A DNA stretch of 64,000 bases from Hyphomonadaceae bacterium (GCA_024742355.1 JANSYM010000008.1:124001-188000); one strand, 5' to 3'; shown: positions 15,565 to 25,738, numbered from the stretch's first letter. The notes: generated by a model from the sequence alone, not told the origin. Translations and numbers: made by a program.

Positions 15565-17141
15565 TGGAACTCGAACTGATCTTCGCCCTCGGCATGTTCC
15601 TCTGCGCTATCCTGGCGCTTCTGGCGGGATATCCAGTCGCCTTGACGCTCGGCGGTGTCGCACTGGTATTTGGATTGATCGGCGTCGAGATGGGGCTCAT
15701 CCCACTGCCGATCCTGCGCAATCTACCGAGCCGCATTCTCGGATCGATGGAAAACCAGGTCCTGATCGCTGTACCGCTCTTCGTGCTGATGGGCGTCATC
15801 CTGGAGCGGTCCAAGGTTGCGGATGACCTGCTGCACACAGCCAGCCGCCTACTTGCCCGCGTGCGCGGCGGGCTTGGTTATGCCGTCGTGATTGTTGGCG
15901 CTCTGCTGGCTGCGTCGACAGGGATTGTTGGCGCGACGGTGATCACCATGACCTTGATCGCCCTGCCAACTATGTTGCGTCAGGGCTATGACCCGAAACT
16001 CGCGACCGGCACGATTGCCGCCAGCGGCACGCTCGGTCAGATCATTCCGCCGAGCATTGTCCTCATCCTGCTCGCTGATGCCGTGTCGAACGCCAACCAG
16101 TCGGCCGCGATGCGTTCAGGAAACGGCGCCGGGGTGGTCTCCGTCGGCGACCTTTTCGCGGGCGCGCTGATTCCGGGTCTGATGCTGGTCGGGCTTTACC
16201 TGCTTTATCTGGTGGTCACCGCCATCCTGCGCCCGAACGCCAGCCCGGCCGTGACACTTGAAGACGACGTGGAACCGCTCACTGTGGCCGAGGTCGCGCG
16301 CAGTCTCGGGGCGCCACTGCTTCTGATCATCGCGGTCCTGGGCTCTATCCTGGGCGGCCTTGCCTCGCCGACGGAAGCGTCGGCCATTGGTGCTGGCGGC
16401 GCGTTGCTGCTCGCAGGCCTGCGCCTGGCGCCGCAGCACGGCCGGCCAGGTGACCTTGGCAGCATCTGGGCGGCGATGGCGAGCGTTGTTATCCTCGGAA
16501 TCCTCGCCAACATGATGGACCTACGGATCAATCGCGAGACCATTCCCGTCGGAGACTGGATCGGTATCGGGCTCGCGGCATTCGCCAGCCTGGTCTTTCT
16601 TGGCGGCTTGCTGTCTGCGGCGCGGGTTCTCATCCGGGCCCAACAGCTCTGCAACGCACTCAAATTAGGTGTGCAGATCACCAGCATGGTTTTCCTGATC
16701 CTGATCGGGGCGAGCCTGTTCGCTCTGGTCTTCCGCGCCTATGGCGGCGACCATTATGTCGAAGCGCTTCTCACTGGCATTCCAGGCGGCCTTTGGGGCG
16801 CGCTCGCGATCACCATGCTGGTCATGTTCATTCTCGGCTTCTTCCTCGACTTCATTGAGATTGTGTTCGTGGTCGTGCCAATCGTTGCACCGCCACTGAT
16901 CATTCTCGGCGCTGATCCGGTCTGGCTCGCGATTTTGATGGCGCTCAATCTGCAGACGAGCTTCCTCACGCCGCCATTCGGATTTGCGCTGTTCTATCTG
17001 CGCGGCGCCGCGCCGGAAGGCGTCGAAACCATGGACATCTGGCGCGGGGCCATCCCGTTCATTGGCCTGCAGATGATCATGATCGCCATGGTCGCAGCGA
17101 TCCCTGCCCTGGCGACCTGGTTGCCGACTTTCGTTCGCTAA
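15564..17141 (+). CDS. TRAP transporter large permease (DctM type, long form)
   Basis: The 525-residue polytopic protein is the ion-coupled transport subunit of the TRAP system. Recognisable DctM elements are PLFVLMGVILERSKVADDLL, ASGTLGQIIPPSIVLILLAD and, near the end, LQTSFLTPPFGFALFYLRG. About 430 residues is usual; an extra hydrophobic stretch near 280-370 makes this the long form seen in mannitol/chloroaromatic-type and TakM-like transporters. The ATG at 15564 is preferred because GGAGG ends seven bases before it; a GTG one codon upstream is closer to the ribosome-binding site. A convergent terminator follows 12 bases after the stop. Confidence 0.9.
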   Translation: MELELIFALGMFLCAILALLAGYPVALTLGGVALVFGLIGVEMGLIPLPILRNLPSRILGSMENQVLIAVPLFVLMGVILERSKVADDLLHTASRLLARVRGGLGYAVVIVGALLAASTGIVGATVITMTLIALPTMLRQGYDPKLATGTIAASGTLGQIIPPSIVLILLADAVSNANQSAAMRSGNGAGVVSVGDLFAGALIPGLMLVGLYLLYLVVTAILRPNASPAVTLEDDVEPLTVAEVARSLGAPLLLIIAVLGSILGGLASPTEASAIGAGGALLLAGLRLAPQHGRPGDLGSIWAAMASVVILGILANMMDLRINRETIPVGDWIGIGLAAFASLVFLGGLLSAARVLIRAQQLCNALKLGVQITSMVFLILIGASLFALVFRAYGGDHYVEALLTGIPGGLWGALAITMLVMFILGFFLDFIEIVFVVVPIVAPPLIILGADPVWLAILMALNLQTSFLTPPFGFALFYLRGAAPEGVETMDIWRGAIPFIGLQMIMIAMVAAIPALATWLPTFVR

Positions 17142-17153
17142 CGGTCAAACAGC

Positions 17154-17177
17154 AAAAAGGGGCGCAATGAGCGCCCC
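17154..17177 (-). terminator. rho-independent terminator after lemA
   Basis: A perfect 7-base-pair stem (GGGGCGC/GCGCCCC) with an AATGA loop is followed on the minus strand by five T residues, 28 bases after the lemA stop. It also lies 12 bases after the dctM stop and could slow transcription from that side. Confidence 0.8.
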
Positions 17178-17205
17178 GATATTCAAGCATTTCGAAAAAC
17201 AGGCC

Positions 17206-17766
17206 TTAGAACTTCACTTCTGGCGGCGTGCTCATCGCTGCGCGGTCTTCGCCGAGATCGAAGAATTCACGCGGTTCGAAATTAAAGCTGCCGGCCACCA
17301 GTGAACCCGGGAACTGCTCACGCGCGGTGTTATAGTCCTGAACCGCAGAGTTGTAGAACCGACGGGCGGCGGCGATCTTGTCTTCGATGACCGCGAGTTC
17401 GTCCTGCAAATCCTTGAAGTTCTCGTTGGCTTTCAGATCCGGATAGGCTTCGGCCAGAGCGAACAAGCGCCCAAGGGCTTGTCCGAGCACACCTTCCGCG
17501 GCGCCCATTTCGCTGGGCGTGTTCGCTGATACGGCGCCCTGGCGGGCCTGAATGACCGCGTCGAGGGTCTCTTTCTCGTGCGCGGCATAGCCTTTAACGG
17601 TTTCAACCAGATTGGGGATGAGATTCTGGCGCTGTTTGAGCTGCACATCAATGTCGGCAAACGCCTGGTTGCAGCGTTGGCGCTTGGCCACAAGGCCGTT
17701 GTAAATGCCGATCACCAGAACGACGAGCAATGCGACAAGGCCCAGGACCACGAGTAATGGAGTCAT
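17206..17766 (-). CDS. lemA: LemA family protein
   Basis: The 186-residue protein has an N-terminal membrane anchor (VVLGLVALLVVLVIGIYNGLV) followed by the conserved LemA helical bundle: RCNQAFADIDVQLKQRQNLI, PNLVETVKGYAAHEKETL and AARRFYNSAVQDYNTAREQFP. LemA proteins are widely conserved, membrane-attached and of unknown biochemical role; some neighbours are TPM-domain proteins, but none is present here, so this is a solitary gene. It is flanked by a strong terminator downstream and a divergent repair gene upstream. The purine-rich GGGGGAGA is eight bases before the ATG. Confidence 0.92.
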   Translation of the reverse strand: MTPLLVVLGLVALLVVLVIGIYNGLVAKRQRCNQAFADIDVQLKQRQNLIPNLVETVKGYAAHEKETLDAVIQARQGAVSANTPSEMGAAEGVLGQALGRLFALAEAYPDLKANENFKDLQDELAVIEDKIAAARRFYNSAVQDYNTAREQFPGSLVAGSFNFEPREFFDLGEDRAAMSTPPEVKF

Positions 17767-17834
17767 GCGAAGATCTCCCCCTTTGAATTCGTTGTTGCCA
17801 CTTTGCTAAACGGCTCGCCGACGCGGCGCAAGGT

Positions 17835-18545
17835 TCAGGCGTCGATGATGGCGCGGGCGCGCGCGAAAATGTCTTCGAACATTTCTGTCGTCAGGCGGCG
17901 TGTATTGGTGTTGTAGCGGGAGCAATGGTAGCTCGAAAGCAAGGTCGCCGCCCCGACTTTGTATTCGGTGCCGTGCCCGAACGGATGATCTTTCAACCTC
18001 AATCCGAGGGTTCGAACCGTCGAATCATGACTGATCTTGCCGAGACAGAGCAGCACTTTGGCGTTCGGCAGGGCATCAATCCGGGACTTGAGAAACGGAC
18101 GGCATTGATTGATTTCAGCGCCGACGGGTTTGTTCTGCGGCGGCACACACCGCACGGCGTTCGTAATCATCGCCCCCTTCAACGTGAGGCCATCATCTGC
18201 GCGGCGATCATATGTCCCGTCGCAGAAGCCAAACTTGGTCAGCGTCGCATAGAGCAGGTCTCCGGCCCAATCTCCGGTAAACGGTCGTCCGGTTCGGTTC
18301 GCACCCGTCATTCCGGGCGCGAGTCCAATCACCAGAAGCTCAGCCGCCTCGTCGCCAAAACTCGGCACCGCGCCGTTGAACCAGGTCGGTTCTTTCTGGC
18401 GCTGATCGAGAATAAACTGACGTAGTCGCGGGCAAAGATCGCAGTCCTTCGGGGCTTCAGCTGGCACGCTCAAAATGGGTCTGGCCTCCTGCCTTGCACC
18501 TGGGGCAATGCAGGGTTGCGTAAATAGTGCTGCTGGAGAATGCAA
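17835..18545 (-). CDS. type 5 uracil-DNA glycosylase (UdgB family)
   Basis: A glycosylase that would remove uracil and other deaminated bases from DNA, including in double-stranded sites. The catalytic motif [19 protein letters not shown], the DNA-binding [14 protein letters not shown] and four cysteines including CDLCPRL fit the Fe-S containing family 5 enzymes. The start is uncertain: the first possible codon is TTG at 18545, which would give a 35-residue leader before CDLCPRL and run to within 8 bases of the rpoZ promoter; initiation at later TTG/GTG codons near 18470 is likely. It is transcribed away from rpoZ. Confidence 0.85.
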   Translation of the reverse strand: MHSPAALFTQPCIAPGARQEARPILSVPAEAPKDCDLCPRLRQFILDQRQKEPTWFNGAVPSFGDEAAELLVIGLAPGMTGANRTGRPFTGDWAGDLLYATLTKFGFCDGTYDRRADDGLTLKGAMITNAVRCVPPQNKPVGAEINQCRPFLKSRIDALPNAKVLLCLGKISHDSTVRTLGLRLKDHPFGHGTEYKVGAATLLSSYHCSRYNTNTRRLTTEMFEDIFARARAIIDA

Positions 18546-18552
18546 GGGCGGG

Positions 18553-18581
18553 TTGCGCTCGCGTGCTGCACTGCATATAAG
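18553..18581 (+). promoter_or_regulatory. predicted sigma-70 promoter of rpoZ operon
   Basis: TTGCGC at 18553-18558 and TATAAG at 18576-18581 are separated by exactly 17 bases, and lie 21 bases before the rpoZ ATG. Good -10 match, moderate -35 match, correct spacing. Confidence 0.65.
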
Positions 18582-18602
18582 GGCGGGCTACAGGAGATTT
18601 AC

Positions 18603-18953
18603 ATGGCCCGTGTCACCGTTGAAGACTGCGTCGAGCAGGTCCCAAATCGCTTTGATCTGATCCTTTTGGCGGCTCAGCGTTCGCGCATGATTCGTGAAGG
18701 GTCTCCGATCACGGTTGACCGCGACAATGACAAGGATCCTGTGGTTTCCCTGCGCGAAATCGCCGAGCAGACCGTCGACCTCAAAGTCGTCAAGGAATCG
18801 CTCGTCGCTGAGCTTCAGGAAGTTCGCCCAGGCGAGGAAGAAGAGCGCGAAGCCGATCGCCTGGCGCTCGAGTCCGGCCCGGCCGCAACCGAGGAAGACG
18901 TCATGCGCGCTTACCAGGCCGAACTGGAATCCGGCCGCGACGACCGAATGTAA
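18603..18953 (+). CDS. rpoZ: RNA polymerase omega subunit
   Basis: The 116-residue protein is the small omega subunit that helps assemble and stabilise RNA polymerase and mediates part of the ppGpp response. The N-terminal [21 protein letters not shown] and the following region [15 protein letters not shown] are highly conserved. The C-terminal acidic extension ([15 protein letters not shown] and on) is common in alphaproteobacteria. AGGAG lies seven bases before the ATG at 18603; an in-frame upstream ATG at 18540 is rejected because it would add a 21-residue leader overlapping the promoter. It is followed six bases later by rsh, the ppGpp enzyme. Confidence 0.96.
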   Translation: MARVTVEDCVEQVPNRFDLILLAAQRSRMIREGSPITVDRDNDKDPVVSLREIAEQTVDLKVVKESLVAELQEVRPGEEEEREADRLALESGPAATEEDVMRAYQAELESGRDDRM

Positions 18954-18959
18954 GTGTAA

Positions 18960-21209
18960 ATGGCAACAGCGACCGTCAAATCAGCAGACCGGTCGCGCGC
19001 CTCTAGGCCGCCGCGTGGCATACGCGATGATGAGCCTTTCCTGACCAAAGAAGAACTTGCCGGCATGGTGCTCGCTTACCAGCCGGATGCGGATCGTGCG
19101 CGCCTGCACCGCGCTTATGAGTTCGCGCGCGAAAAGCATGGCGATCAGCTGCGTCAGTCAGGCGATCCCTATTATTCGCACCCCGTCCGCGTCGCGACCC
19201 TGCTCGCATCGGTCCGGCTCGACGAAGCAACCATCATGGCGGGCCTGCTGCACGACACGGTCGAGGACTGCGACGACGTAGACCTGGCCCAGATTGAAGA
19301 TCTGTTTGGCGCTGATGTGGCTGAACTGGTCGATGGCGTCACCAAGCTCGGCCAGCTCGAATATCAGAGTGAGGCCAGCAAGCAGGCCGAAAACTTCCAG
19401 AAGTTCATTCTCGCCACCGTCAATGACATTCGCGTCCTGCTGGTGAAGCTTGCCGACCGCACACACAATATGCGGACGCTGCACTTCAAGAAGAAGGAAG
19501 AGTCCCGGCGCCGCGTTGCGCGCGAGACCATGGACCTTTATGCCCCACTCGCCCGGCGGGTCGGCCTCCATTATCTCGCCTCAGAGATGGAAGACCTCGC
19601 CTTCCAGCACCTGAACCCGGAAGCGCGCGCGCAAATCCTGCATCAGTTGGAAGCGCTGGAGTCGCGCAACAAGGATGACCTGGAACGTATCCGGCTCGCC
19701 ATCCGGCAGGTGATGGAGCGCGAGGGAATCGAGTGCCGGATCAAGGGACGCCGCAAGGAACCCTATTCGATCTGGCGGAAGCTCGAAAAGAAATCCATTT
19801 CATTTGAAGATGTTGCCGACATATTTGGCTTCCGCGTGATCGTCGACACGATCGAAAACTGCTATCGGTCTCTGGGCGTTTTCCACACCGAATGGGCGTG
19901 CCTGCCCGATCGGTTCCGGGACTTCATCTCCGTGCCCAAGCCGAATGGCTACGCCTCCCTTCACACCACGGTGCGGGCCAGCGGGAACCGGCTTGTCGAA
20001 CTGCAGATCCGCACCGAAGAAATGGACGATACCGCCGAACGCGGCGTCGCAGCGCACTGGACCTATAAGGACAGCGCGTATGGTTTCGACATGGAAAGCT
20101 CCAAAGCTGCCGGCCTCGACCCGACCGCAAACCTGAAAGCATTTGGCGAGCTGTTGAGCCATGGCGGCGATGCAAATGACTTTCTCGAACACGCGAAGAT
20201 GGAGATGTACCGCACGCACGTCTTCGCTTTCACGCCGCAAGGCCGCCTGGTCCTGCTGCCAGCCGGATCGATGCCGCTGGATTTTGCCTATGCCGTCCAC
20301 ACCGCCGTTGGCGACACCTGCGATGGCGCAAAGATCAACGGCGTGCCGCGCAATATGCGTGTCGCGCTGCAGAATGGCGATGTGGTCGAGATTATCCGCC
20401 GCGAAGAACCACGTCCCCTGCCCGGCTATGAAACGCTGTGTGTCACGGGCCGCGCTCGTGCCGCGCAACGCAAGCTCCGCCGCGAGCTTGAGACCCAGCA
20501 ATTTGCCAATCTCGGCAGAAACCTGCTCGAGCGCGCCCTGCGCCAGAACCAGATCGATCCAGTCAGTGTCGATATGCGCAAAATCTCCGAACGCGCAGGA
20601 TTTGATGGGGTTCAGGCCATGTTCGAAGCCTTGGGTCGCACCCAGGAAGAAGTCAGCCGCGTCATAGGCATCGCCTTTCCAGGCCTCGACCTGGAAGCAT
20701 CAAAGCAAGATGACGCGGTTACGCTCGACGATGAGCATGCGGCCAGCCTGATCGCTGGGGAGAATCTGACGCCAGGCGTGACTCTACACCTCGGCGAATG
20801 CTGCCACCCGATCCCGGGCGACCGGATTGTCGGCGTCCGCCAACCGGACAAGGGTCTGGTCGTACACACGATCTATTGCGGCCAGGTGGCCAAATATGAT
20901 GACCGTCCAGACCTGTGGGTGGACCTGCAATGGACCGAACTTGCCAAGTCTGGCGTGCGGGCCATCGGACGTATTTCAGTCAATGCCGCTGACAACAAAG
21001 GTGTCCTCGCTCAGCAATGCACCGTCGTTGCGCAAGCGGGCGGCAATATCCGTGGGGTTTCAACCCACAATCGCGGTCCGGGCTTTATGGAGCTTGTCTT
21101 TGACATCGAAGTCGAGGATTTACGGCACCTGGAACAGATCAAGGCAGCATTGCGCGCCCTCGCCGTAGTCGAACGGGTCGAGCGCATAGAGGAGAGCGAA
21201 TTTGAATAA
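18960..21209 (+). CDS. rsh: bifunctional (p)ppGpp synthetase/hydrolase (RelA/SpoT homologue)
   Basis: This 749-residue enzyme controls the stringent response. An HD hydrolase domain is visible with [19 protein letters not shown] at about 97-115; the synthetase domain follows with [16 protein letters not shown] and [19 protein letters not shown]; then a TGS domain ([21 protein letters not shown]) and a C-terminal ACT domain. Alphaproteobacteria normally have a single bifunctional Rsh, and both active-site signatures look intact. The gene lies between rpoZ and pyrE and overlaps pyrE by eight bases. Position with rpoZ is conserved and functionally coherent because omega is a ppGpp-binding subunit. 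Confidence 0.95.
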   Translation: MATATVKSADRSRASRPPRGIRDDEPFLTKEELAGMVLAYQPDADRARLHRAYEFAREKHGDQLRQSGDPYYSHPVRVATLLASVRLDEATIMAGLLHDTVEDCDDVDLAQIEDLFGADVAELVDGVTKLGQLEYQSEASKQAENFQKFILATVNDIRVLLVKLADRTHNMRTLHFKKKEESRRRVARETMDLYAPLARRVGLHYLASEMEDLAFQHLNPEARAQILHQLEALESRNKDDLERIRLAIRQVMEREGIECRIKGRRKEPYSIWRKLEKKSISFEDVADIFGFRVIVDTIENCYRSLGVFHTEWACLPDRFRDFISVPKPNGYASLHTTVRASGNRLVELQIRTEEMDDTAERGVAAHWTYKDSAYGFDMESSKAAGLDPTANLKAFGELLSHGGDANDFLEHAKMEMYRTHVFAFTPQGRLVLLPAGSMPLDFAYAVHTAVGDTCDGAKINGVPRNMRVALQNGDVVEIIRREEPRPLPGYETLCVTGRARAAQRKLRRELETQQFANLGRNLLERALRQNQIDPVSVDMRKISERAGFDGVQAMFEALGRTQEEVSRVIGIAFPGLDLEASKQDDAVTLDDEHAASLIAGENLTPGVTLHLGECCHPIPGDRIVGVRQPDKGLVVHTIYCGQVAKYDDRPDLWVDLQWTELAKSGVRAIGRISVNAADNKGVLAQQCTVVAQAGGNIRGVSTHNRGPGFMELVFDIEVEDLRHLEQIKAALRALAVVERVERIEESEFE

Positions 21210-21783
21210 TGATCAGGTCTTGCAGGTTTTCCGCGACGCGGGAGCCTTGCTCGAGGGACATTTCATCCTTTCATCCGGGCGGCGTAGCCCGGTTTTCCTT
21301 CAAAAGGCCCTGGTCTTTGCGCAGCCTGAACTGTCGGCGAAACTGTGCGCGGCGCTGGCTGAGAAAGTCAAAAGTCGCCTGGGCGAGATTGATGTCGTCG
21401 TCGGCCCGGCCATGGGCGGCGTTATTCCGAGCTATGAACTGGCGCGCCATCTTGGCTGCCGCGCCGTGTTCGTTGAACGCGTCGATGGCGCGTTTGAACT
21501 GCGCCGCAGCTTCGAGATTGGCGAGACCGACCGCGTTCTCATCGCGGAAGATATCGTGACGACAGGTCTCTCGTTTCGGGAGACGGTTGAAGCACTGAAC
21601 AAACTGCCTGGAACAGTGGTCGGTGGATCCTGCATCATTGATCGCAGCGGCGGCGAGGCTGATGTCGGCTGCGATCTGGTCTCGCTCGCGGCAATCAAGT
21701 TCCCGGACTATGACGCCGATGACCTGCCGCCCGAGCTGCAAGCCATTCCGGCTTACAAACCTGGCAGCCGGGGACTGAAATAA
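21202..21783 (+). CDS. pyrE: orotate phosphoribosyltransferase
   Basis: PyrE attaches ribose-5-phosphate from PRPP to orotate in UMP biosynthesis. The 193-residue chain contains [19 protein letters not shown], the PRPP loop [17 protein letters not shown] and [20 protein letters not shown], which is the PRPP-binding signature. The start is TTG at 21202, eight bases inside rsh, with AGGAG seven bases upstream; the nearby ATG at 21209 is in another frame. The stop TAA shares its last base with the pdxJ ATG, so the genes are translationally coupled. Confidence 0.94.
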   Translation: MNNDQVLQVFRDAGALLEGHFILSSGRRSPVFLQKALVFAQPELSAKLCAALAEKVKSRLGEIDVVVGPAMGGVIPSYELARHLGCRAVFVERVDGAFELRRSFEIGETDRVLIAEDIVTTGLSFRETVEALNKLPGTVVGGSCIIDRSGGEADVGCDLVSLAAIKFPDYDADDLPPELQAIPAYKPGSRGLK

Positions 21784-22526
21784 TGCCCGCGCGCATCCGC
21801 CTCGGCGTCAATATCGACCATGTCGCAACGATCAGGAATGCGCGTGGTGGGGCGCATCCGGATATTGCGCGCGCCGCAGAAGTGGCGACCAAGGCGGGCG
21901 CGGACGGGATTACGTTCCACCTGCGTGAAGATCGGCGCCACATCATGGACCCGGACCTTGAAGCCATTCGCGCAGCGACGCATTTGCCGCTGAACATGGA
22001 AATGGCAGCCACGGAAGAGATGCATGTCATCGCCATGGATTACAAACCCGAAACAGCCATGTTTGTTCCCGAGAAACGTGAGGAGCGAACGACAGAAGGT
22101 GGCCTTATCGCGGCACGGGAGCACAATAAGCTGGCACCCATGATCCGCGCACTCAAGGACAATGGCAGCCGGGTCTCCCTGTTTATCGAACCCGACCCGG
22201 TGCAGCTCATCGCGGCACAGCGCATGGGCGCAGACATTACCGAGTTTCATACCGGACGGTTTGTTGAGCTCAGTCTGGCCGGAGAAACAGAACTGGCCGA
22301 GGTCGAGCTGCAACGCATTGCCGATTGCGCCAAACGTGCGGTCGAGATTGGCATCGAACCGCAGGCTGGCCATGGCCTCACCTATGATACGGTTAAACCG
22401 GTTGCCGCGATTCCGGAACTGACTGAATTGAATATTGGCCATTTCCTCATCGGAGAGGCGATTTTTGCGGGTCTGGAGCCCGCCATTCAGCGCATGCGTG
22501 AGTTGATGGACGAGGCACGCGCATGA
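21783..22526 (+). CDS. pdxJ: pyridoxine 5'-phosphate synthase
   Basis: PdxJ makes pyridoxine 5'-phosphate from 1-deoxy-xylulose-5-phosphate and 3-amino-2-oxopropyl phosphate in the DXP-dependent vitamin B6 route. The 247-residue TIM barrel shows [17 protein letters not shown] at the N terminus, [30 protein letters not shown] and HGLTYDTV, all family landmarks. It starts in a TAATG overlap with pyrE and ends in an ATGA overlap with acpS, so the cluster is transcribed and translated as one unit. Confidence 0.96.
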   Translation: MPARIRLGVNIDHVATIRNARGGAHPDIARAAEVATKAGADGITFHLREDRRHIMDPDLEAIRAATHLPLNMEMAATEEMHVIAMDYKPETAMFVPEKREERTTEGGLIAAREHNKLAPMIRALKDNGSRVSLFIEPDPVQLIAAQRMGADITEFHTGRFVELSLAGETELAEVELQRIADCAKRAVEIGIEPQAGHGLTYDTVKPVAAIPELTELNIGHFLIGEAIFAGLEPAIQRMRELMDEARA

Positions 22527-22924
22527 TTATCGGTATTGGCAATGATCTCTGCAACATTGAGCGCATCCAGGGCTCGCTCGACCGGTTTGGCGAGCGATTT
22601 GAGAAGCGTTGCTTCACCAAAGACGAGATCGCCAAGGCGCGCAAACGTCGCCTCACCGCCGAAACCTATGCCAAGCGGTTCGCCGCAAAAGAAGCCTGCG
22701 CCAAGGCGCTCGGCACCGGTGTCCCGCGCCGCGGTGTACATTGGAAAATGATCGAAGTGGTCAACCTGCCGTCCGGAAAACCGACCTTGCGGTTGACCGA
22801 AGGGGCCAAAAAACGATTAGATGAGCTCACTCCAGAGGGGCATCTGGCACACGTCCACCTGACGATGACCGACGATCATCCTTGGGCTGAGGCGCATGTG
22901 ATAATAGAGGCCCTTCCCGAATGA
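22523..22924 (+). CDS. acpS: holo-[acyl-carrier-protein] synthase
   Basis: AcpS transfers 4'-phosphopantetheine from CoA to apo-acyl carrier protein. The 133-residue protein carries the N-terminal [14 protein letters not shown] with the metal-binding Asp and [18 protein letters not shown] with the catalytic-site Glu, and it has the typical short length. It overlaps pdxJ upstream and rnc downstream by four bases each (ATGA). In many alphaproteobacteria lepB lies between acpS and rnc; here it is absent. Confidence 0.95.
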   Translation: MIIGIGNDLCNIERIQGSLDRFGERFEKRCFTKDEIAKARKRRLTAETYAKRFAAKEACAKALGTGVPRRGVHWKMIEVVNLPSGKPTLRLTEGAKKRLDELTPEGHLAHVHLTMTDDHPWAEAHVIIEALPE

Positions 22925-23688
22925 AACGCCCATCTCGTCCCAAACGTACCCGCCTGCGCGCAGGCGCCAAAATCATGTCGCACCCTGATCTCAGCCTGGC
23001 TCAGCGCCGCGAACTGGAGCGCACCATCGGCTATCGCTTTCACGATAGCGACATCCTGATCCACGCGCTTATCCACCCAAGCCTCATCGATGAGTATCGC
23101 GGCGGCGCGGGCTTCTCTAATCAGCGCATGGAGTTTCTGGGCGACCGCGTCCTTGGCCTGGTCATCGCCGAAATGCTGATCAACAAATACCCGAAAGAAC
23201 GGGAAGGCTTCATGACGAAGCTGTTTCATAATCTGGTCAGTGGTCAGACCTGCGCCGAGGTTGGCGCTGAGCTGAACCTGCGAGACTATCTGTTCATGGA
23301 TGCCTCCATGCGCAGCAACAAGAACGCGAATTATGACCGCGCGGTTGCAGACGCAGTAGAGGCGCTGATTGCGGCGATCTACCTTGATGGCGGTCTCGAT
23401 GCGGCAGAGAAATTCATCAAACGCTGCTGGATCTTCGACAAGATGGCCGACGGCTCTGATGAGACCGAATCCAATCCAAAAACCAAGCTCAGCGATTGGT
23501 GCGGGCAGAACAAGACCGCTTATGCGGCCTATGAGACGCTTGAAACCAGCGGCCCGGACCATGCCCCTCAATTCACTGTCAAAGCCTCTGTAGAAGGGCA
23601 TGGCGAAGCGACAGCAAAAGGTGGTAACAAGGCTGAAGCCGAGCGCGCCGCTGCTCGTGCGCTCCTCGACCTTCTGGAAAACAAATGA
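22921..23688 (+). CDS. rnc: ribonuclease III
   Basis: A 255-residue double-stranded RNA endonuclease that processes rRNA precursors and regulates mRNAs. The catalytic signature [20 protein letters not shown] is at about 68-87, with the second acidic pair in [16 protein letters not shown], and the C-terminal dsRNA-binding domain ends in [20 protein letters not shown]. The first ATG at 22921 overlaps acpS; a later ATG at 22975 would remove an 18-residue basic leader and is possible. Overlaps era by four bases. Confidence 0.95.
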   Translation: MKRPSRPKRTRLRAGAKIMSHPDLSLAQRRELERTIGYRFHDSDILIHALIHPSLIDEYRGGAGFSNQRMEFLGDRVLGLVIAEMLINKYPKEREGFMTKLFHNLVSGQTCAEVGAELNLRDYLFMDASMRSNKNANYDRAVADAVEALIAAIYLDGGLDAAEKFIKRCWIFDKMADGSDETESNPKTKLSDWCGQNKTAYAAYETLETSGPDHAPQFTVKASVEGHGEATAKGGNKAEAERAAARALLDLLENK

Positions 23689-24656
23689 CCTCTACTGACC
23701 CCGCCCTGCCGGACGCCTCTGACATTACCCATGCTGGCTTTGCCGCGATCATCGGTGCGCCCAATGCCGGTAAATCCACGCTGACCAATCACCTGGTTGG
23801 CACCAAAGTCGCGATCGTCACCCATAAGGTGCAAACAACGCGCTTCCCCATTCGCGGCGTCGCCCATCGGGGATCCGCGCAAATTGTGTTGGTCGACACG
23901 CCCGGTATCTTCCGCGCCAAGAAGCGGCTCGACCGCGCGATGGTCAAAGCCGCCTGGTCAGGTGCCGAGGAAGCCGATGCCGTGGTTCACCTGATCGATG
24001 CCTCCGCCTGGGTGGCGGAACAGGCAGGCGAAGCCACCGGCGCACAGAAACTATCGGTTGAAGACGATCGCCGTGTCATGGAGACGCTGAAGGAGAATGA
24101 CCAGAAGGTCTTCCTGGCGCTCAACAAGATTGACCTGTTTTCGCATGACAAGGTCCTGCCGATCATGGCGGAGCTGAATGGCGCCGGCGTCTACGAAGAG
24201 ATATTCATGATCTCGGCGCTGAACGGCGATGGAATTGCGCCCCTGCTCGAGAAGCTCGCCGCGCGCATGCCGGAAGGCCCGGCTCTGTATCCGCCAGATC
24301 AAACCGCCGACCTGCCGATGCGCTTGCTCGCTGCGGAAGTGACGCGCGAAAAGCTGATGCTGCGCCTGCACCAGGAACTGCCTTATCAGCTGATGGTCGA
24401 GACCGAGAGCTGGGAACCCTTCGACAATGGCTCCGTCCGCATTCGCCAGGCGATCATCATCGCGCGTGAACAACACAAGGGCATGGTGCTCGGCAAAGGT
24501 GGCAGCGCGATCAAGGCGATTGGCAAAGCCGCGCGCGAAGAGCTGAAAGAGATGCTCGGTCAGACCGTGCACCTCATCCTGTTCGTCAAAGTCGACCCGA
24601 AATGGATGGAGCGGCGCGAAGCCTATGCCTCTGTCGGTCTGGAATTTGACGCTTAG
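23685..24656 (+). CDS. era: GTPase Era
   Basis: Era is a ribosome-assembly GTPase that binds 16S rRNA. All G motifs are seen: GAPNAGKSTLTNHLVG, DTPGIFRAKKRLDRAM, NKIDLF and an SAL-type motif in ISALNGDG. The C-terminal KH domain includes HKGMVLGKGGSAIKAIGKAA. With 323 residues it has normal length. Rnc and Era genes overlap, a conserved arrangement that joins rRNA processing and 30S maturation. A 70-base gap separates it from recO. Confidence 0.95.
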   Translation: MTSTDPALPDASDITHAGFAAIIGAPNAGKSTLTNHLVGTKVAIVTHKVQTTRFPIRGVAHRGSAQIVLVDTPGIFRAKKRLDRAMVKAAWSGAEEADAVVHLIDASAWVAEQAGEATGAQKLSVEDDRRVMETLKENDQKVFLALNKIDLFSHDKVLPIMAELNGAGVYEEIFMISALNGDGIAPLLEKLAARMPEGPALYPPDQTADLPMRLLAAEVTREKLMLRLHQELPYQLMVETESWEPFDNGSVRIRQAIIIAREQHKGMVLGKGGSAIKAIGKAAREELKEMLGQTVHLILFVKVDPKWMERREAYASVGLEFDA

Positions 24657-24726
24657 CCAAACCAGATAGAATCCCGTAAGCCTCATCCTGAGCGAAATCG
24701 ACGGACGCGGCGCCAGGAACAAGCAA

Positions 24727-25452
24727 ATGGAATGGCACGACGAAGCACTGATCCTGGGCGGCCGCCGCTTTGGCGAAAGCGGGCTCATCCTCGACGTCCT
24801 GACCAAGACGAAAGGCCGACGCTCCGGCCTGGTCTATGGCGGGGCCAGTCGCAAGAAACGCGCCCAATTTGAAGCCGGCAACTCGCTACAACTGACCTGG
24901 ACCGGGCGCCTGGAAGAACAGCTCGGCCGCTTCAATGTCGCCGAGGTCACGACCAGTCGCCCAGGGCGATATCTGGATCGCCCGGAAGCGCTGGCTGCGA
25001 TCACGACCATCACCACGCTGCTGCGCGGCGCCGTCGATGAAGGCGATGCGGCCGGGTCCAGCTTGTACCAACCGACCGTATTGCTCCTCGACGCGCTCGA
25101 AACCTGGCCAGTGTGGCCGGCTTTGTATGCCAAATGGGAGCTCGGTCTTTTGTCCGCGCTTGGTTTTGGTCTCGACCTCGATAAATGCGCGCTTTCTGGC
25201 GCCAATGACGGTTTGACTCATGTCTCGCCGAAGACCGGGCGTGCCGTGCGGGGATCAGAAGCCGACGGTTATGTTGAGCGCCTGTTCCCGCTCCCGGCAT
25301 TCCTGATCGACTCTACCGCACTGGCCATGGCGGAAGATATCGAAGCCGCGCTTCAGCTGACGGGCTACTTCCTTGAAGAAAGACTGTTTTCCAGCGTCCA
25401 TAAGCCCTTGCCACCGGAGCGCGCGCGTCTGGTTCCAAAACTTATTGGCTAG
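24727..25452 (+). CDS. recO: DNA repair protein RecO
   Basis: RecO anneals SSB-covered single strands and helps RecR load RecA in the RecF pathway. The 241-residue protein begins with the OB-fold pattern DEALILGGRRFGESGLILDVL and LVYGGASRKKRAQFEAGNSL, and the remainder is the helical domain with a degenerate zinc-finger region, as in other alphaproteobacteria. AGGAA lies seven bases before the ATG. It is the last recognisable member of the rpoZ-era cluster. Confidence 0.9.
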   Translation: MEWHDEALILGGRRFGESGLILDVLTKTKGRRSGLVYGGASRKKRAQFEAGNSLQLTWTGRLEEQLGRFNVAEVTTSRPGRYLDRPEALAAITTITTLLRGAVDEGDAAGSSLYQPTVLLLDALETWPVWPALYAKWELGLLSALGFGLDLDKCALSGANDGLTHVSPKTGRAVRGSEADGYVERLFPLPAFLIDSTALAMAEDIEAALQLTGYFLEERLFSSVHKPLPPERARLVPKLIG

Positions 25453-25540
25453 TTTCTGCAATATTCAACTTGCGTTCAGGTCCAACCTCGCAGAGGAGAA
25501 ACGTGTTCAGGGCAGAGAGTAAATTACCAAGAGGCTGATA

Positions 25541-25735
25541 ATGAAAAAGACTGTCTTGTTTGGCGCCATGAGCGTTGCCCTCCTCGGACTTGTCGGATGC
25601 ATCCACGTGGATGAAGGCGACTGGTCAGACTCCGAAGAAATCGCCCGTAATACTGAAACCGCCCTGCGCGTTTGCGGTGGACCGGGCACGGTCGACGAAG
25701 TCACCGAAGACGGGTTTTCCTGCAAAGACGACTAG
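25541..25735 (+). CDS. small lipoprotein, unknown function
   Basis: A 64-residue protein with a complete lipoprotein signal: MKKTVLFGAMSVALLGLVGC, lipobox LVGC with the acylated Cys at 20. The mature part is acidic, about 45 residues, and has two further cysteines (44 and 61) that could form a disulfide. AGAGGCTG lies four to ten bases before the ATG. It starts 88 bases after recO and ends three bases before the stop of the convergent extensin-like gene. I do not recognise a family. Confidence 0.75.
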   Translation: MKKTVLFGAMSVALLGLVGCIHVDEGDWSDSEEIARNTETALRVCGGPGTVDEVTEDGFSCKDD

Positions 25736-25738
25736 CGC

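Noticed and set aside
18540-18602. Upstream ATG extension of rpoZ (21 residues)
   Set aside because: It would cover the TTGCGC/TATAAG promoter and lacks conservation; the ATG at 18603 has AGGAG.
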